The translations under genes were made by a program, and so were the position numbers. The notes under the pieces were generated by a model. That model saw only the letters and a program-made list of their open reading frames with translations. It was not told the DNA's origin and did not search any database. A stretch of DNA of 64,000 nucleotides from contig JAAWDH010000016.1 in assembly GCA_022793675.1 (NCBI GenBank), positions 174,608 through 238,607 of the forward strand, written 5' to 3'. Positions 53,914 through 60,773 of this stretch are shown piece by piece. The stretch comes from Oscillospiraceae bacterium. GTDB taxonomy: Bacteria > Bacillota > Clostridia > Oscillospirales > Ruminococcaceae. Every line of letters starts with the position of its first letter. The stretch's first letter is position 1.

Positions 53914-54767
53914 AACTGACGCGCCTCCACCCTATTTTCATAATAGCCCAACACCCGCAGGGACTGGGTTTCAGCCTCCACCTCGCCCAAAAACCGTTCC
54001 AGCCGTTCGTCAATCGTATCCGCTGTAAAATCCAAGAAAAACAGATACTCCCAGTTGCAGTCTGACAACGGACGGGACTCGATTTTCAAAAGGTTCAGCC
54101 GTTCGCGGGCAAAAATCCCCAAAATCCGGTAAAGGCTGCCGCTGACATGGGGCAGCGAAAACATCAGCGAAACCTTGTTGTTCCGGGCGGTATGGCAGGC
54201 TTCTTTGGCCAGTATCACAAAGCGGGTCTGGTTCTGGCCTTTAAAGTTGATGCCGTCGGCGAGGATCTTTAAGCCGTAAAGCTCCGCCGCCCGGCGGCTG
54301 GCGATGGCCGCTTTGCCTTTATCGGGGCTTTCGCTGACCATTTTAGCGGCGGCTGCGGTGTTGTAGACTGGGATCAGCTGCCAATGGGGATAGGCTGACA
54401 GGAATTCCCGCGATTGCGAAATGCCCTGCTCGTGGGAATAGACCCCCTCGATATCCGCAAGGGTCGTGCCGGGCTTCGCCATCAGGCACTGGTTCACAGC
54501 GATAGGCTGCTCGCCGATGATGGAAAAGCCCCTGCCGGCAATCAGGTCGTAGACCGCCGAAATCGAACCGGTAGAGCTGTTCTCAATTGGCAGCACCGCT
54601 CGGTCTGCCCGGCCATCCTGCACGGCATCCAGCGCATCCGCAAAAGAATCGGCCTGCACCAGGCCGTATTCGTCCAGCCTTCCCGCCGAAACCTCGGCGT
54701 CAAAATATCGCAGAGCGGCCTCCTCGGCATAGGAGCCGGGGACGCCGGAATAAGCAGCTTTCAGCAT
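53910..54767 (-). CDS. pheA: Prephenate dehydratase
   Basis: 285 aa. Makes phenylpyruvate from prephenate. The catalytic domain has LPIENSSTGSI and the TRF motif (GQNQTRFVIL); a C-terminal ACT domain has LYRILGIFARERLNLLKIES for phenylalanine feedback. There is no fused chorismate mutase domain. Overlaps the fusion gene by four bases. Confidence 0.95.
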   Translation of the reverse strand: MLKAAYSGVPGSYAEEAALRYFDAEVSAGRLDEYGLVQADSFADALDAVQDGRADRAVLPIENSSTGSISAVYDLIAGRGFSIIGEQPIAVNQCLMAKPGTTLADIEGVYSHEQGISQSREFLSAYPHWQLIPVYNTAAAAKMVSESPDKGKAAIASRRAAELYGLKILADGINFKGQNQTRFVILAKEACHTARNNKVSLMFSLPHVSGSLYRILGIFARERLNLLKIESRPLSDCNWEYLFFLDFTADTIDERLERFLGEVEAETQSLRVLGYYENRVEARQL

Positions 54768-54833
54768 AAAAGTCCCTTTCTTTGTTGTCAGAGTAAGATT
54801 TTACGATTTACCTTGGTCTGCCCCATACAGCCC

Positions 54834-54998
54834 TTAAATTGCATCCAACCGATATTCTGTCACAATCCCGCCGTCTATAGAGAGAATCAGCCAATTATTA
54901 TCCAGGCGGTCAACGCCCAAATAATAGACAAGAACAGAATCCGGCGGAAAGGATTGCCTACTGATGGCACACAGGACTGTTCCACGATCATTAGGCAT
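54834..54998 (-). CDS. Small protein in the aro operon, unknown
   Basis: 54 aa: starts MPNDRGTVLCAISRQSF and ends GGIVTEYRLDAI. AAGGAGG stands five bases before the ATG, which makes it a likely real gene. No membrane segment and no recognised family. It lies between aroC and pheA, 38 bases after aroC, so it would be expressed with the shikimate operon. Confidence 0.6.
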   Translation of the reverse strand: MPNDRGTVLCAISRQSFPPDSVLVYYLGVDRLDNNWLILSIDGGIVTEYRLDAI

Positions 54999-55036
54999 GG
55001 AAGCCTCCTTCTGCCGCTTCCAGTGTTATACTAGCC

Positions 55037-56092
55037 CTAAAGCAGCGCTTCCAGCACCGATAACGCCGCTGCCGCCTCAATGACTACCGATGCGCGGGAA
55101 AGGATGCAGGGGTCGTGACGGCCGTGAATCTCCAGCGTTTCCTCAGCCATTGAGGAAAGATTGACAGTCTGTTGAGGGCGGCTGATGGAAGCGGTGGGCT
55201 TGATGACAGTCTGAAAGATGATGGGCATTCCGTTGGAAATACCGCCAAGGATGCCGCCGTTGCGGTTGGTTTTGGTCACGACGCTGCCGTCCTTTAGCGT
55301 CATTTCGTCATTGACTTCATGGCCATAGGCCGACGCGAATTGGAACCCCAGACCGAACTCAATGCCCTTGACTGCTGGGACAGCAAAGATATTCTTGGCA
55401 ATGACGCCCTCTAAGCTATCCCGGTCAGGCGCGCCCACCCCTGCCGGCAGGCCGGTAATACCGCACTGAATCAGGCCGCCGACCGAGGTCACGTCCATCC
55501 GCGCCGCCTGGATGACGGCCTGCATCCGCTCGCCGGCAGCATCGTCGATGACCGAAAAGCTTTTTGCAGCGATCTCTTCGAACAGCGCCGGCTGCAGGTT
55601 CACCGGGTCAAAGGGGACGTCCCGCTCTGGGCCAATCTGTAATATATGCGCGCCGACGGCAACGCCCCGCTCCCTTAAACAAAGCTTTGCAACCGCGCCT
55701 GCAAAGGTCAGTGCCGCCGTCAGCCGTCCGGAAAAGTGGCCGCCGCCCCGATAGTCATTGTGGCCGCCGTAGCGGACAAAGCCGGTAAAGTCGGCGTGGG
55801 AAGGCCTTGCGAGGTCTTTGGTCCGCTCATAGTCCGCCGAGCGGGTGTCGCCGTTGCGGATAATCGCGCATAAGGGCGTGCCGGTCGTTTTGCCCTCAAA
55901 AACGCCGCTGAGGATTTCCGGCGCATCCCTCTCCAGCCGGGTCGTGGAAAGGCCGCCCTTCTTGGCCCGACGGCGGTCCAAGTCCCTGCTGATAAAGCCC
56001 ATATCGACCGCCGTGCCGGCGGGCAGGTTCTCCACCACGACGCCGATAGCCGGGCCGTGGGACTCCCCAAAAATACTGTATCGCAGCTGCAT
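55037..56092 (-). CDS. aroC: Chorismate synthase
   Basis: 351 aa, FMN-dependent last step to chorismate. FGESHGPAIGVVVENLPAG at the N-terminus, SGVFEGKTTGTPL, RPSHADFTGFVRYG and RGGGHFSGRLTAA are family signatures. Start 56092 follows GGAGGAG; a longer frame overlapping aroA is not preferred. Confidence 0.97.
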   Translation of the reverse strand: MQLRYSIFGESHGPAIGVVVENLPAGTAVDMGFISRDLDRRRAKKGGLSTTRLERDAPEILSGVFEGKTTGTPLCAIIRNGDTRSADYERTKDLARPSHADFTGFVRYGGHNDYRGGGHFSGRLTAALTFAGAVAKLCLRERGVAVGAHILQIGPERDVPFDPVNLQPALFEEIAAKSFSVIDDAAGERMQAVIQAARMDVTSVGGLIQCGITGLPAGVGAPDRDSLEGVIAKNIFAVPAVKGIEFGLGFQFASAYGHEVNDEMTLKDGSVVTKTNRNGGILGGISNGMPIIFQTVIKPTASISRPQQTVNLSSMAEETLEIHGRHDPCILSRASVVIEAAAALSVLEALL

Positions 56093-56105
56093 CGCTTCTC
56101 CTCCT

Positions 56106-57326
56106 TCAGCATTCCTCGGCAATGCCGCCGAGATCCTTGAAATCCTCCCAGAACTGGGGATAGGATTTTTTTACACATTCCGCGCCGCAAAGCGTCGCTT
56201 TTTCGCGGCAGCCCACCGAAGCAGCAGCTGCTGCCATCGCAATCCGGTGGTCGTTTTGGCAATCCACCGGGACAATATTGCCAGGAAGGCTTGCTTCCCC
56301 CTTTACTGTCAGCCCGTCCGGCCCTTCCTCCGCCTTTGCGCCCAGCGCCCGGAGCATCGCCGCCGTTGAGGCGATGCGGTCGCTTTCTTTAATCCGCAGC
56401 CGCCCGGCATTTTCAAAGCGGGTTTCCTCCCCTGCCCGGAAAGCCGCAGCCGCAGCCAGCGCCGGCACTAGGTCAGGGATGCCGTCGGCATCCACGCAGA
56501 CTGTCCCCGGCGCTTTAAAACGGCCGAGGATCCCCTCGAAGGCCCGGTCGCCCTGCAATGAATTGGGGTTGAGGCCCAAAAGCTCTACCGACGAACCGAT
56601 AAAATTCGCCGCGCCGAAAAAGGCTGCCTGGGAATAATCCCCCTCCACCAGCATCTGCCGGGGATGATAGCGCTGGCCGCCGGGGATGAAGAAGCTGCTA
56701 TCCCTTTCCTCGACATGGACGCCGAAATCCGAAAGCGCCTGCAGCGTCATGTCCACATAGCCCCTGGAAGACAGCCGGTCGGTAATCCGGATTTCGCTGT
56801 CGCCCTTGCAAAGGGGCAGCGCAAACAGCAGCCCAGTGATAAACTGGGAACTGACAGCGCCGCTTAGGGCGTAAACGCCGCTTGCGAGACGGCCTTTTAC
56901 GGCCAGCACGCCGCCTTTAAGCTGGTACTGGATATTTTTTTCTTTGAACAATTCAAAATAGGGGACGAGTGGGCGCTCCATCAGCCGCCCGCGGCCGGTA
57001 AAGGAAGCGCCGCCGCACAGCGCCAGCGCCACCGGGATTAGGAAACGCAGCGTCGACCCCGACTCGCCGCAGTCAAAAGTCGGGCAGCCTTCCCGCTGTC
57101 CGCCGCCCTGTACCACAGCCTGCCCCTTATGGGGAAGGGTATACGACGCCCCCAGCTGCCTTACTGCGGCGAGCGTGGCTTCGATGTCCTCAGAAAGGCT
57201 CAAGTTGCAAATCGTGCTTTCGCCCTCCGCCAGCGCCGCCGCAATGGCCGCTCGGTGGCTCATGCTTTTGGAAGCAGGGACGGTTAGGCGGCCCGACAGC
57301 GGCGTTGGGGTAATCTTTAGGTTCAT
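56106..57326 (-). CDS. aroA: 3-phosphoshikimate 1-carboxyvinyltransferase (EPSP synthase)
   Basis: 406 aa. Adds the enolpyruvyl group of PEP to shikimate 3-phosphate. VPASKSMSHRAAIAAAL, GESGSTLRFLIPVAL, EGDYSQAAFF and LRIKESDRI are the standard blocks. Overlaps aroB by four bases. Confidence 0.96.
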   Translation of the reverse strand: MNLKITPTPLSGRLTVPASKSMSHRAAIAAALAEGESTICNLSLSEDIEATLAAVRQLGASYTLPHKGQAVVQGGGQREGCPTFDCGESGSTLRFLIPVALALCGGASFTGRGRLMERPLVPYFELFKEKNIQYQLKGGVLAVKGRLASGVYALSGAVSSQFITGLLFALPLCKGDSEIRITDRLSSRGYVDMTLQALSDFGVHVEERDSSFFIPGGQRYHPRQMLVEGDYSQAAFFGAANFIGSSVELLGLNPNSLQGDRAFEGILGRFKAPGTVCVDADGIPDLVPALAAAAAFRAGEETRFENAGRLRIKESDRIASTAAMLRALGAKAEEGPDGLTVKGEASLPGNIVPVDCQNDHRIAMAAAAASVGCREKATLCGAECVKKSYPQFWEDFKDLGGIAEEC

Positions 57327-58426
57327 GCTTCCCCCTCCTGGCGGCAGAATTCCCGTACCCAGTCGGCAAACTGCGCTTTAGGCATTTTTTTAAGCAGCGT
57401 GCTGCCGATACCAGTGCTGAAAACGACAGTAATGTCGCTGCCGCTGCCTTTTTTGTCGTAGCTTAGCGTTTCCAGCAGCGCCTCTTTGGATACCGCCTCG
57501 GCTTTATAGGGCAGGCCAAAGGCGGCCAGCAGCCGTTCCAGCCGCGCCGCTGTCCCCCTCGGGGTGATGCCCTGCCGCTCGCCGATATGCAGAATGGCCG
57601 CCATCCCGCAGCAGACCGCTTCGCCGTGCATATAAGTCTGATAGCCCCCCAGCTTTTCATAGGCGTGCCCCAGCGTATGGCCGAAGTTCAGCACCATCCT
57701 GCCGCCAGCCTCTTTTTCATCTTCGATGACCACTTGACGTTTGCAGTCGCAGTTCTGGTAGAGCAGCTCCTCCATCAGCGGGCGCAGCGCCTCCCGGCTT
57801 GGGCATTCTTCCAGCATCGAAAAGAGCGCCGGCAGGCGGATGACGCCGTGTTTGACAACCTCGCCCATACCGTCCAAAAACACCCGCTCCGGCAGGGTAT
57901 CAAGCGTGTCCGGATCCATCAGCACCAGCCGCGGCTGGTAAAAAAGCCCGGCAAGGTTTTTCCCCTGTCTCAAATCAACGGCCACCTTGCCGCCAACCGA
58001 AGCATCCACCTGGGCAAGCAGGGTCGTGGGGATTTGGACAAAAGGGATCCCCCGCAGCAGCGTCCCCGCCGCAAAGCCCCCCATATCCCCAGTGACGCCG
58101 CCGCCCAGCGTAACGATCAGGTCGCTGCGGGTGAGGGCAAAGGGGGCAGGGGCCAGCAGCCCGTCGTAGAGCATTTCCAGCGTAGCAAGGTTCTTATTCT
58201 TCTCACCAGCGGGGAAGATTACCGTTTTGACCGCAAAGCCTGCCGACCGCAGCGACTCCTCTACCCGCGCGGCATAGAGCGGCGCGACGTTGGAGTCGGC
58301 AATAACAGCGATATTTTTACCATGATAGACGGCTTTCATGCGGCTGCCTGCTTCGTCGAGCAGCCCGCGGCCAATTAAAATCTCGTATCCGCGCCCGCCG
58401 GAGAGCGGCACCTCAAGCTTTTTCAT
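57323..58426 (-). CDS. aroB: 3-dehydroquinate synthase
   Basis: 367 aa, NAD- and metal-dependent. TLGGGVTGDMGGFAAGTLLRG, PTTLLAQVDASVGGKVAVD and the metal ligands in NFGHTLGHAYEK and MHGEAV are present. Ribosome binding site GGAGGG before the ATG. Confidence 0.96.
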   Translation of the reverse strand: MKKLEVPLSGGRGYEILIGRGLLDEAGSRMKAVYHGKNIAVIADSNVAPLYAARVEESLRSAGFAVKTVIFPAGEKNKNLATLEMLYDGLLAPAPFALTRSDLIVTLGGGVTGDMGGFAAGTLLRGIPFVQIPTTLLAQVDASVGGKVAVDLRQGKNLAGLFYQPRLVLMDPDTLDTLPERVFLDGMGEVVKHGVIRLPALFSMLEECPSREALRPLMEELLYQNCDCKRQVVIEDEKEAGGRMVLNFGHTLGHAYEKLGGYQTYMHGEAVCCGMAAILHIGERQGITPRGTAARLERLLAAFGLPYKAEAVSKEALLETLSYDKKGSGSDITVVFSTGIGSTLLKKMPKAQFADWVREFCRQEGEA

Positions 58427-58437
58427 GCGATCCCTCC

Positions 58438-59451
58438 TTATAACGTCCGTCCCATCAGGGCCGCCATTGGCCGCAGCCCCTTCATCAGTTCGTCAAAAGC
58501 GGCGGGGGTGATGGACTGCTTGCCGTCGCAGAGGGCCTTGGGCGGGTTGTTGTGCACCTCAACAATCAGCCCGTCCGCGCCGACCGCCACGGCCCCCCTG
58601 GCCATTGGCTCCACCATCCAGGCAATGCCGCAGGCGTGGCTGGGATCAATGATAACCGGCAGGTGGGAAAGGCGCTTGAGCATCGGCACCGCCGACAGGT
58701 CAAGGGTGTTGCGGGTGGCAGTTTCAAAGGTGCGGATACCCCGCTCGCAAAGGATGACGTTCCCGTTGCCGCCGGCCATGATATATTCGGCGCTCATCAG
58801 CAGCTCCTCAAGCGTTGAGGAAAGGCCGCGTTTCAGCAGGATGGGTTTGCCGCAGTGCCCCAAAGCCTTCAAAAGCTCAAAATTCTGCATATTCCGCGCC
58901 CCAACCTGGATTACGTCCACATCGGCAAACAGCTCCAGATGCTCTATTGACATAATTTCGGTGACAATCGGCAGGCCGGTCTCCTTTTTGGCTTTTAAAA
59001 GCAGCCGGATGCCCTCGTCATGCAGGCCCTGGAAGGCGTAAGGGGAGGTGCGGGGCTTGAAAGCGCCGCCGCGCAGCATCGACGCGCCGCTTTCTTTGAC
59101 GGATTTTGCCACAGCGACAATCTGTTCCTCACTCTCTACCGAACAGGGGCCGGCAATCATCGCAAGCGCCCCGCCGCCGACAGAGGCTTCCCCCACAGGG
59201 ATAACGGTGTCGTCAGGGTGGAATTTGCGGTTGGCCATTTTATAGGGCTCCTGCACCCGCTTGACAGCCTCTACGGCGTCGCTGGCGGCGATATCGTCTT
59301 CGTTGAGCTGGCTGGTATCGCCCACCAGGCCGATGATGCTGGAATGCTCGCCGATAATGGTGTTGGCGGTAATGCCGCCCAGGGACTCGATGCTGTGGAT
59401 CAGTTTTTCCACTTCGCCTTTGGACGCGCCGTTTTTGAGGATGATAATCAT
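58438..59451 (-). CDS. aroF: 3-deoxy-7-phosphoheptulonate synthase (DAHP synthase)
   Basis: 337 aa. First step of the shikimate pathway, PEP plus erythrose 4-phosphate. Residues 1-70 form the ferredoxin-like (ACT-like) regulatory domain of the Thermotoga-type enzyme (MIIILKNGASKGEVEKLIHS), and the barrel carries IAGPCSVESEEQ, RGGAFKPRTSPYAFQG and the metal sites in IDPSHACG. First enzyme gene of the operon, about 60 bases after the leader terminator. Start 59451 follows AAGGGAG by eight bases. Confidence 0.95.
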   Translation of the reverse strand: MIIILKNGASKGEVEKLIHSIESLGGITANTIIGEHSSIIGLVGDTSQLNEDDIAASDAVEAVKRVQEPYKMANRKFHPDDTVIPVGEASVGGGALAMIAGPCSVESEEQIVAVAKSVKESGASMLRGGAFKPRTSPYAFQGLHDEGIRLLLKAKKETGLPIVTEIMSIEHLELFADVDVIQVGARNMQNFELLKALGHCGKPILLKRGLSSTLEELLMSAEYIMAGGNGNVILCERGIRTFETATRNTLDLSAVPMLKRLSHLPVIIDPSHACGIAWMVEPMARGAVAVGADGLIVEVHNNPPKALCDGKQSITPAAFDELMKGLRPMAALMGRTL

Positions 59452-59511
59452 GATGAAAACTCCCTTCGTTTGCCGCACCAGGGCTTTGGGAAACAGGCCG
59501 CCCTTTGCGGG

Positions 59512-59554
59512 CAAAACAAAAAGCCTGCTTCTTTCTTACCGAAGATGCAGGCTT
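59512..59554 (-). terminator. Attenuator terminator in the aro operon leader
   Basis: On the minus strand the perfect 8-bp stem AAGCCTGC / GCAGGCTT with an 18-base loop is followed by TTTGTTTTG. It lies after the aromatic leader peptide and before aroF, so readthrough is required for any of the operon to be expressed. GGCTT in the 3' part of the leader ORF could pair with its AAGCC arm as an antiterminator (inference). Confidence 0.85.
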
Positions 59555-59580
59555 CCATTGTCTTTATCAGAAAATGGCCG

Positions 59581-59691
59581 TTACAACACCGCTGGTACAG
59601 AAAGATTCCCACACAAATCCAAGCCGGAGCCAAAATAAAAGCTCCAGCCGAAAAAGCTGGTAAATCGTCTGCTCATCAAAGCAGCTGCCAT
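59581..59691 (-). CDS. Leader peptide rich in Phe, Tyr and Trp codons (attenuation)
   Basis: 36 codons, ATG 59691 to TAA 59581. Residues 10-20 are F-T-S-F-F-G-W-S-F-Y-F: seven aromatic residues in eleven (five Phe, one Trp, one Tyr). AGGAAAGGG lies upstream of the ATG. The promoter is 39 bases before it and a terminator follows 27 bases after the stop. The aromatic codons overlap two small hairpins (CCAGC / GCTGG and GGAGC / GCTCC), so a stalled ribosome would change folding. This is the classic layout of ribosome-mediated attenuation as in E. coli phe and trp leaders. It would let low charging of aromatic tRNAs switch on the shikimate operon. Confidence 0.75.
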   Translation of the reverse strand: MAAALMSRRFTSFFGWSFYFGSGLDLCGNLSVPAVL

Positions 59692-59729
59692 AGAGACCAG
59701 TCCCTTTCCTAGTTACTCTGATATTTTAA

Positions 59730-59758
59730 AGTATAATATGGTTTTGCCAAATTGTCAA
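59730..59758 (-). promoter_or_regulatory. Promoter of the shikimate operon
   Basis: On the minus strand TTGACA (59758-59753), a 17-base spacer and TATACT (59735-59730). One mismatch from consensus. It gives a leader of about 275 bases before aroF. Confidence 0.92.
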
Positions 59759-59838
59759 GCAGAATTTTCAGTTGTGCAGGGCTTATCAAAAACAAGGATA
59801 AAATAATTAAGTTTTTTCTGCTTTTTCATGAATTGAAC

Positions 59839-59867
59839 TTGACTTTTCTTTTTCACCGTGCTATACT
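59839..59867 (+). promoter_or_regulatory. Promoter of the orphan membrane protein gene
   Basis: TTGACT (59839-59844), a 17-base spacer and TATACT (59862-59867), divergent from the shikimate promoter. The leader to the start at 60185 is about 310 bases and contains both palindromic boxes. Confidence 0.8.
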
Positions 59868-59920
59868 TAAAAAACAGACCCGATAAAATGGTATCTTTGA
59901 AAATTATATTTCAGAAAAAT

Positions 59921-60088
59921 TTGCCGAAAAGTGTACTTTTCGGTCATTATTTTATTTTCAACAGTATACCATAAATTCCCTTAATATGCAAGGGGTTTTC
60001 CGTAAAACTGTAAAAAAATTCAATGCATTTACTTTTCTTTAAAAGCAGCTAGGGCTCTTGCCGAAAAGTACACTTTTCAGTCATTATT
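59921..60088 (+). promoter_or_regulatory. Twin palindromic boxes, probable operators or promoter-operators
   Basis: CCGAAAAGT-GT-ACTTTTCGG (59924-59943) is a perfect dyad. A near copy CCGAAAAGT-AC-ACTTTTCAG lies at 60061-60080, 137 bases on. Similarity extends on both sides to TTG before and TCATTATT after, so each box reads TTGCCG, an 18-base spacer that is mostly the dyad, and CATTAT. The conserved flanks look like weak -35/-10 elements around an operator. The binding protein is unknown. Confidence 0.6.
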
Positions 60089-60184
60089 CTTTGGTGCGGT
60101 AGTTAAAAGGGCGTTGGCCCCATTGACTGGGCTGTTATCCTACAACACTATAAGAAAGAGGTACCCACCACGGAAAGCATCGTC

Positions 60185-60682
60185 ATGTTCCTGCCATTCG
60201 TTTTTCTAATCATCTGCGTCATCTGCGCCTTTAAGGAATCCAAATACACCGGATTTTTTCGGACAATCGGCGTCTATGGCCGGATTGCCGCCTACTTAAG
60301 CACCTTGCTCCCATTAGGGATTATCATGTTTATTGCCAGCTTTTTTGTCGACGGCATTGGAACATGGGCTGAGCGAATCCCGATGTTGATTGCAGCCCTG
60401 ATCGGGGCGGCAATCGTCGCCTGGTCCTATTTCAAGTGTCCCGTCCCTTATAGGAAAAGGCTGATTCCCTGTATGCTGGTTTCAGGGCTGGGGGTAGCGC
60501 TTAAAATCTCCCTTTTCTTCCTCGTCTTTGTCTGGAAGCTCACTGCGCCGGAGGTCGCCCAGCTGGAAGACGGCACTACCGTGTGCATCGACCCCTGGAC
60601 TGGCGGCGTAATTGATCCGTCCACCGGCCGTACCGGCCACGTGGATCCCAACAACCCCAACCGGATCATCTTTAACGGCTGA
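60185..60682 (+). CDS. Orphan membrane protein, unknown
   Basis: 165 aa. Four hydrophobic helices (about 1-15, 32-55, 64-84, 93-117), then a 45-residue hydrophilic tail with a repeated Asp-Pro pattern (CIDPWTGGVIDPSTGRTGHV, then DPNNPNRIIFNG). I do not recognise a family. The ribosome binding site before ATG 60185 is weak (GGAAAG). The elaborate upstream region suggests tight control. Confidence 0.65.
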   Translation: MFLPFVFLIICVICAFKESKYTGFFRTIGVYGRIAAYLSTLLPLGIIMFIASFFVDGIGTWAERIPMLIAALIGAAIVAWSYFKCPVPYRKRLIPCMLVSGLGVALKISLFFLVFVWKLTAPEVAQLEDGTTVCIDPWTGGVIDPSTGRTGHVDPNNPNRIIFNG

Positions 60683-60715
60683 CCCTCCCTCAAGGGTTAG
60701 ATATCTCGCTTGAAC

Positions 60716-60758
60716 GCAAAACCGCCGCCGAAGCTTTGCACTTCAGCGGCGGTTTTGC
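60716..60758. terminator. Bidirectional terminator
   Basis: Perfect 12-bp stem GCAAAACCGCCG / CGGCGGTTTTGC between the convergent membrane protein and CoA-disulfide reductase genes. The U-rich ends are within the stem on both strands. Confidence 0.85.
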
Positions 60759-60773
60759 TTAGGCTATAAAAAA

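Noticed and set aside
59555..59700. T-box riboswitch before the shikimate operon
   Set aside because: Searched for the T-box core (GGGTGG-ACCGCG type) and a specifier loop; not present. The leader-peptide model fits better.
59888..59974. 28-codon ORF in the leader of the orphan membrane protein gene
   Set aside because: No ribosome binding site, and it simply runs through the palindromic box; composition follows the AT-rich background.
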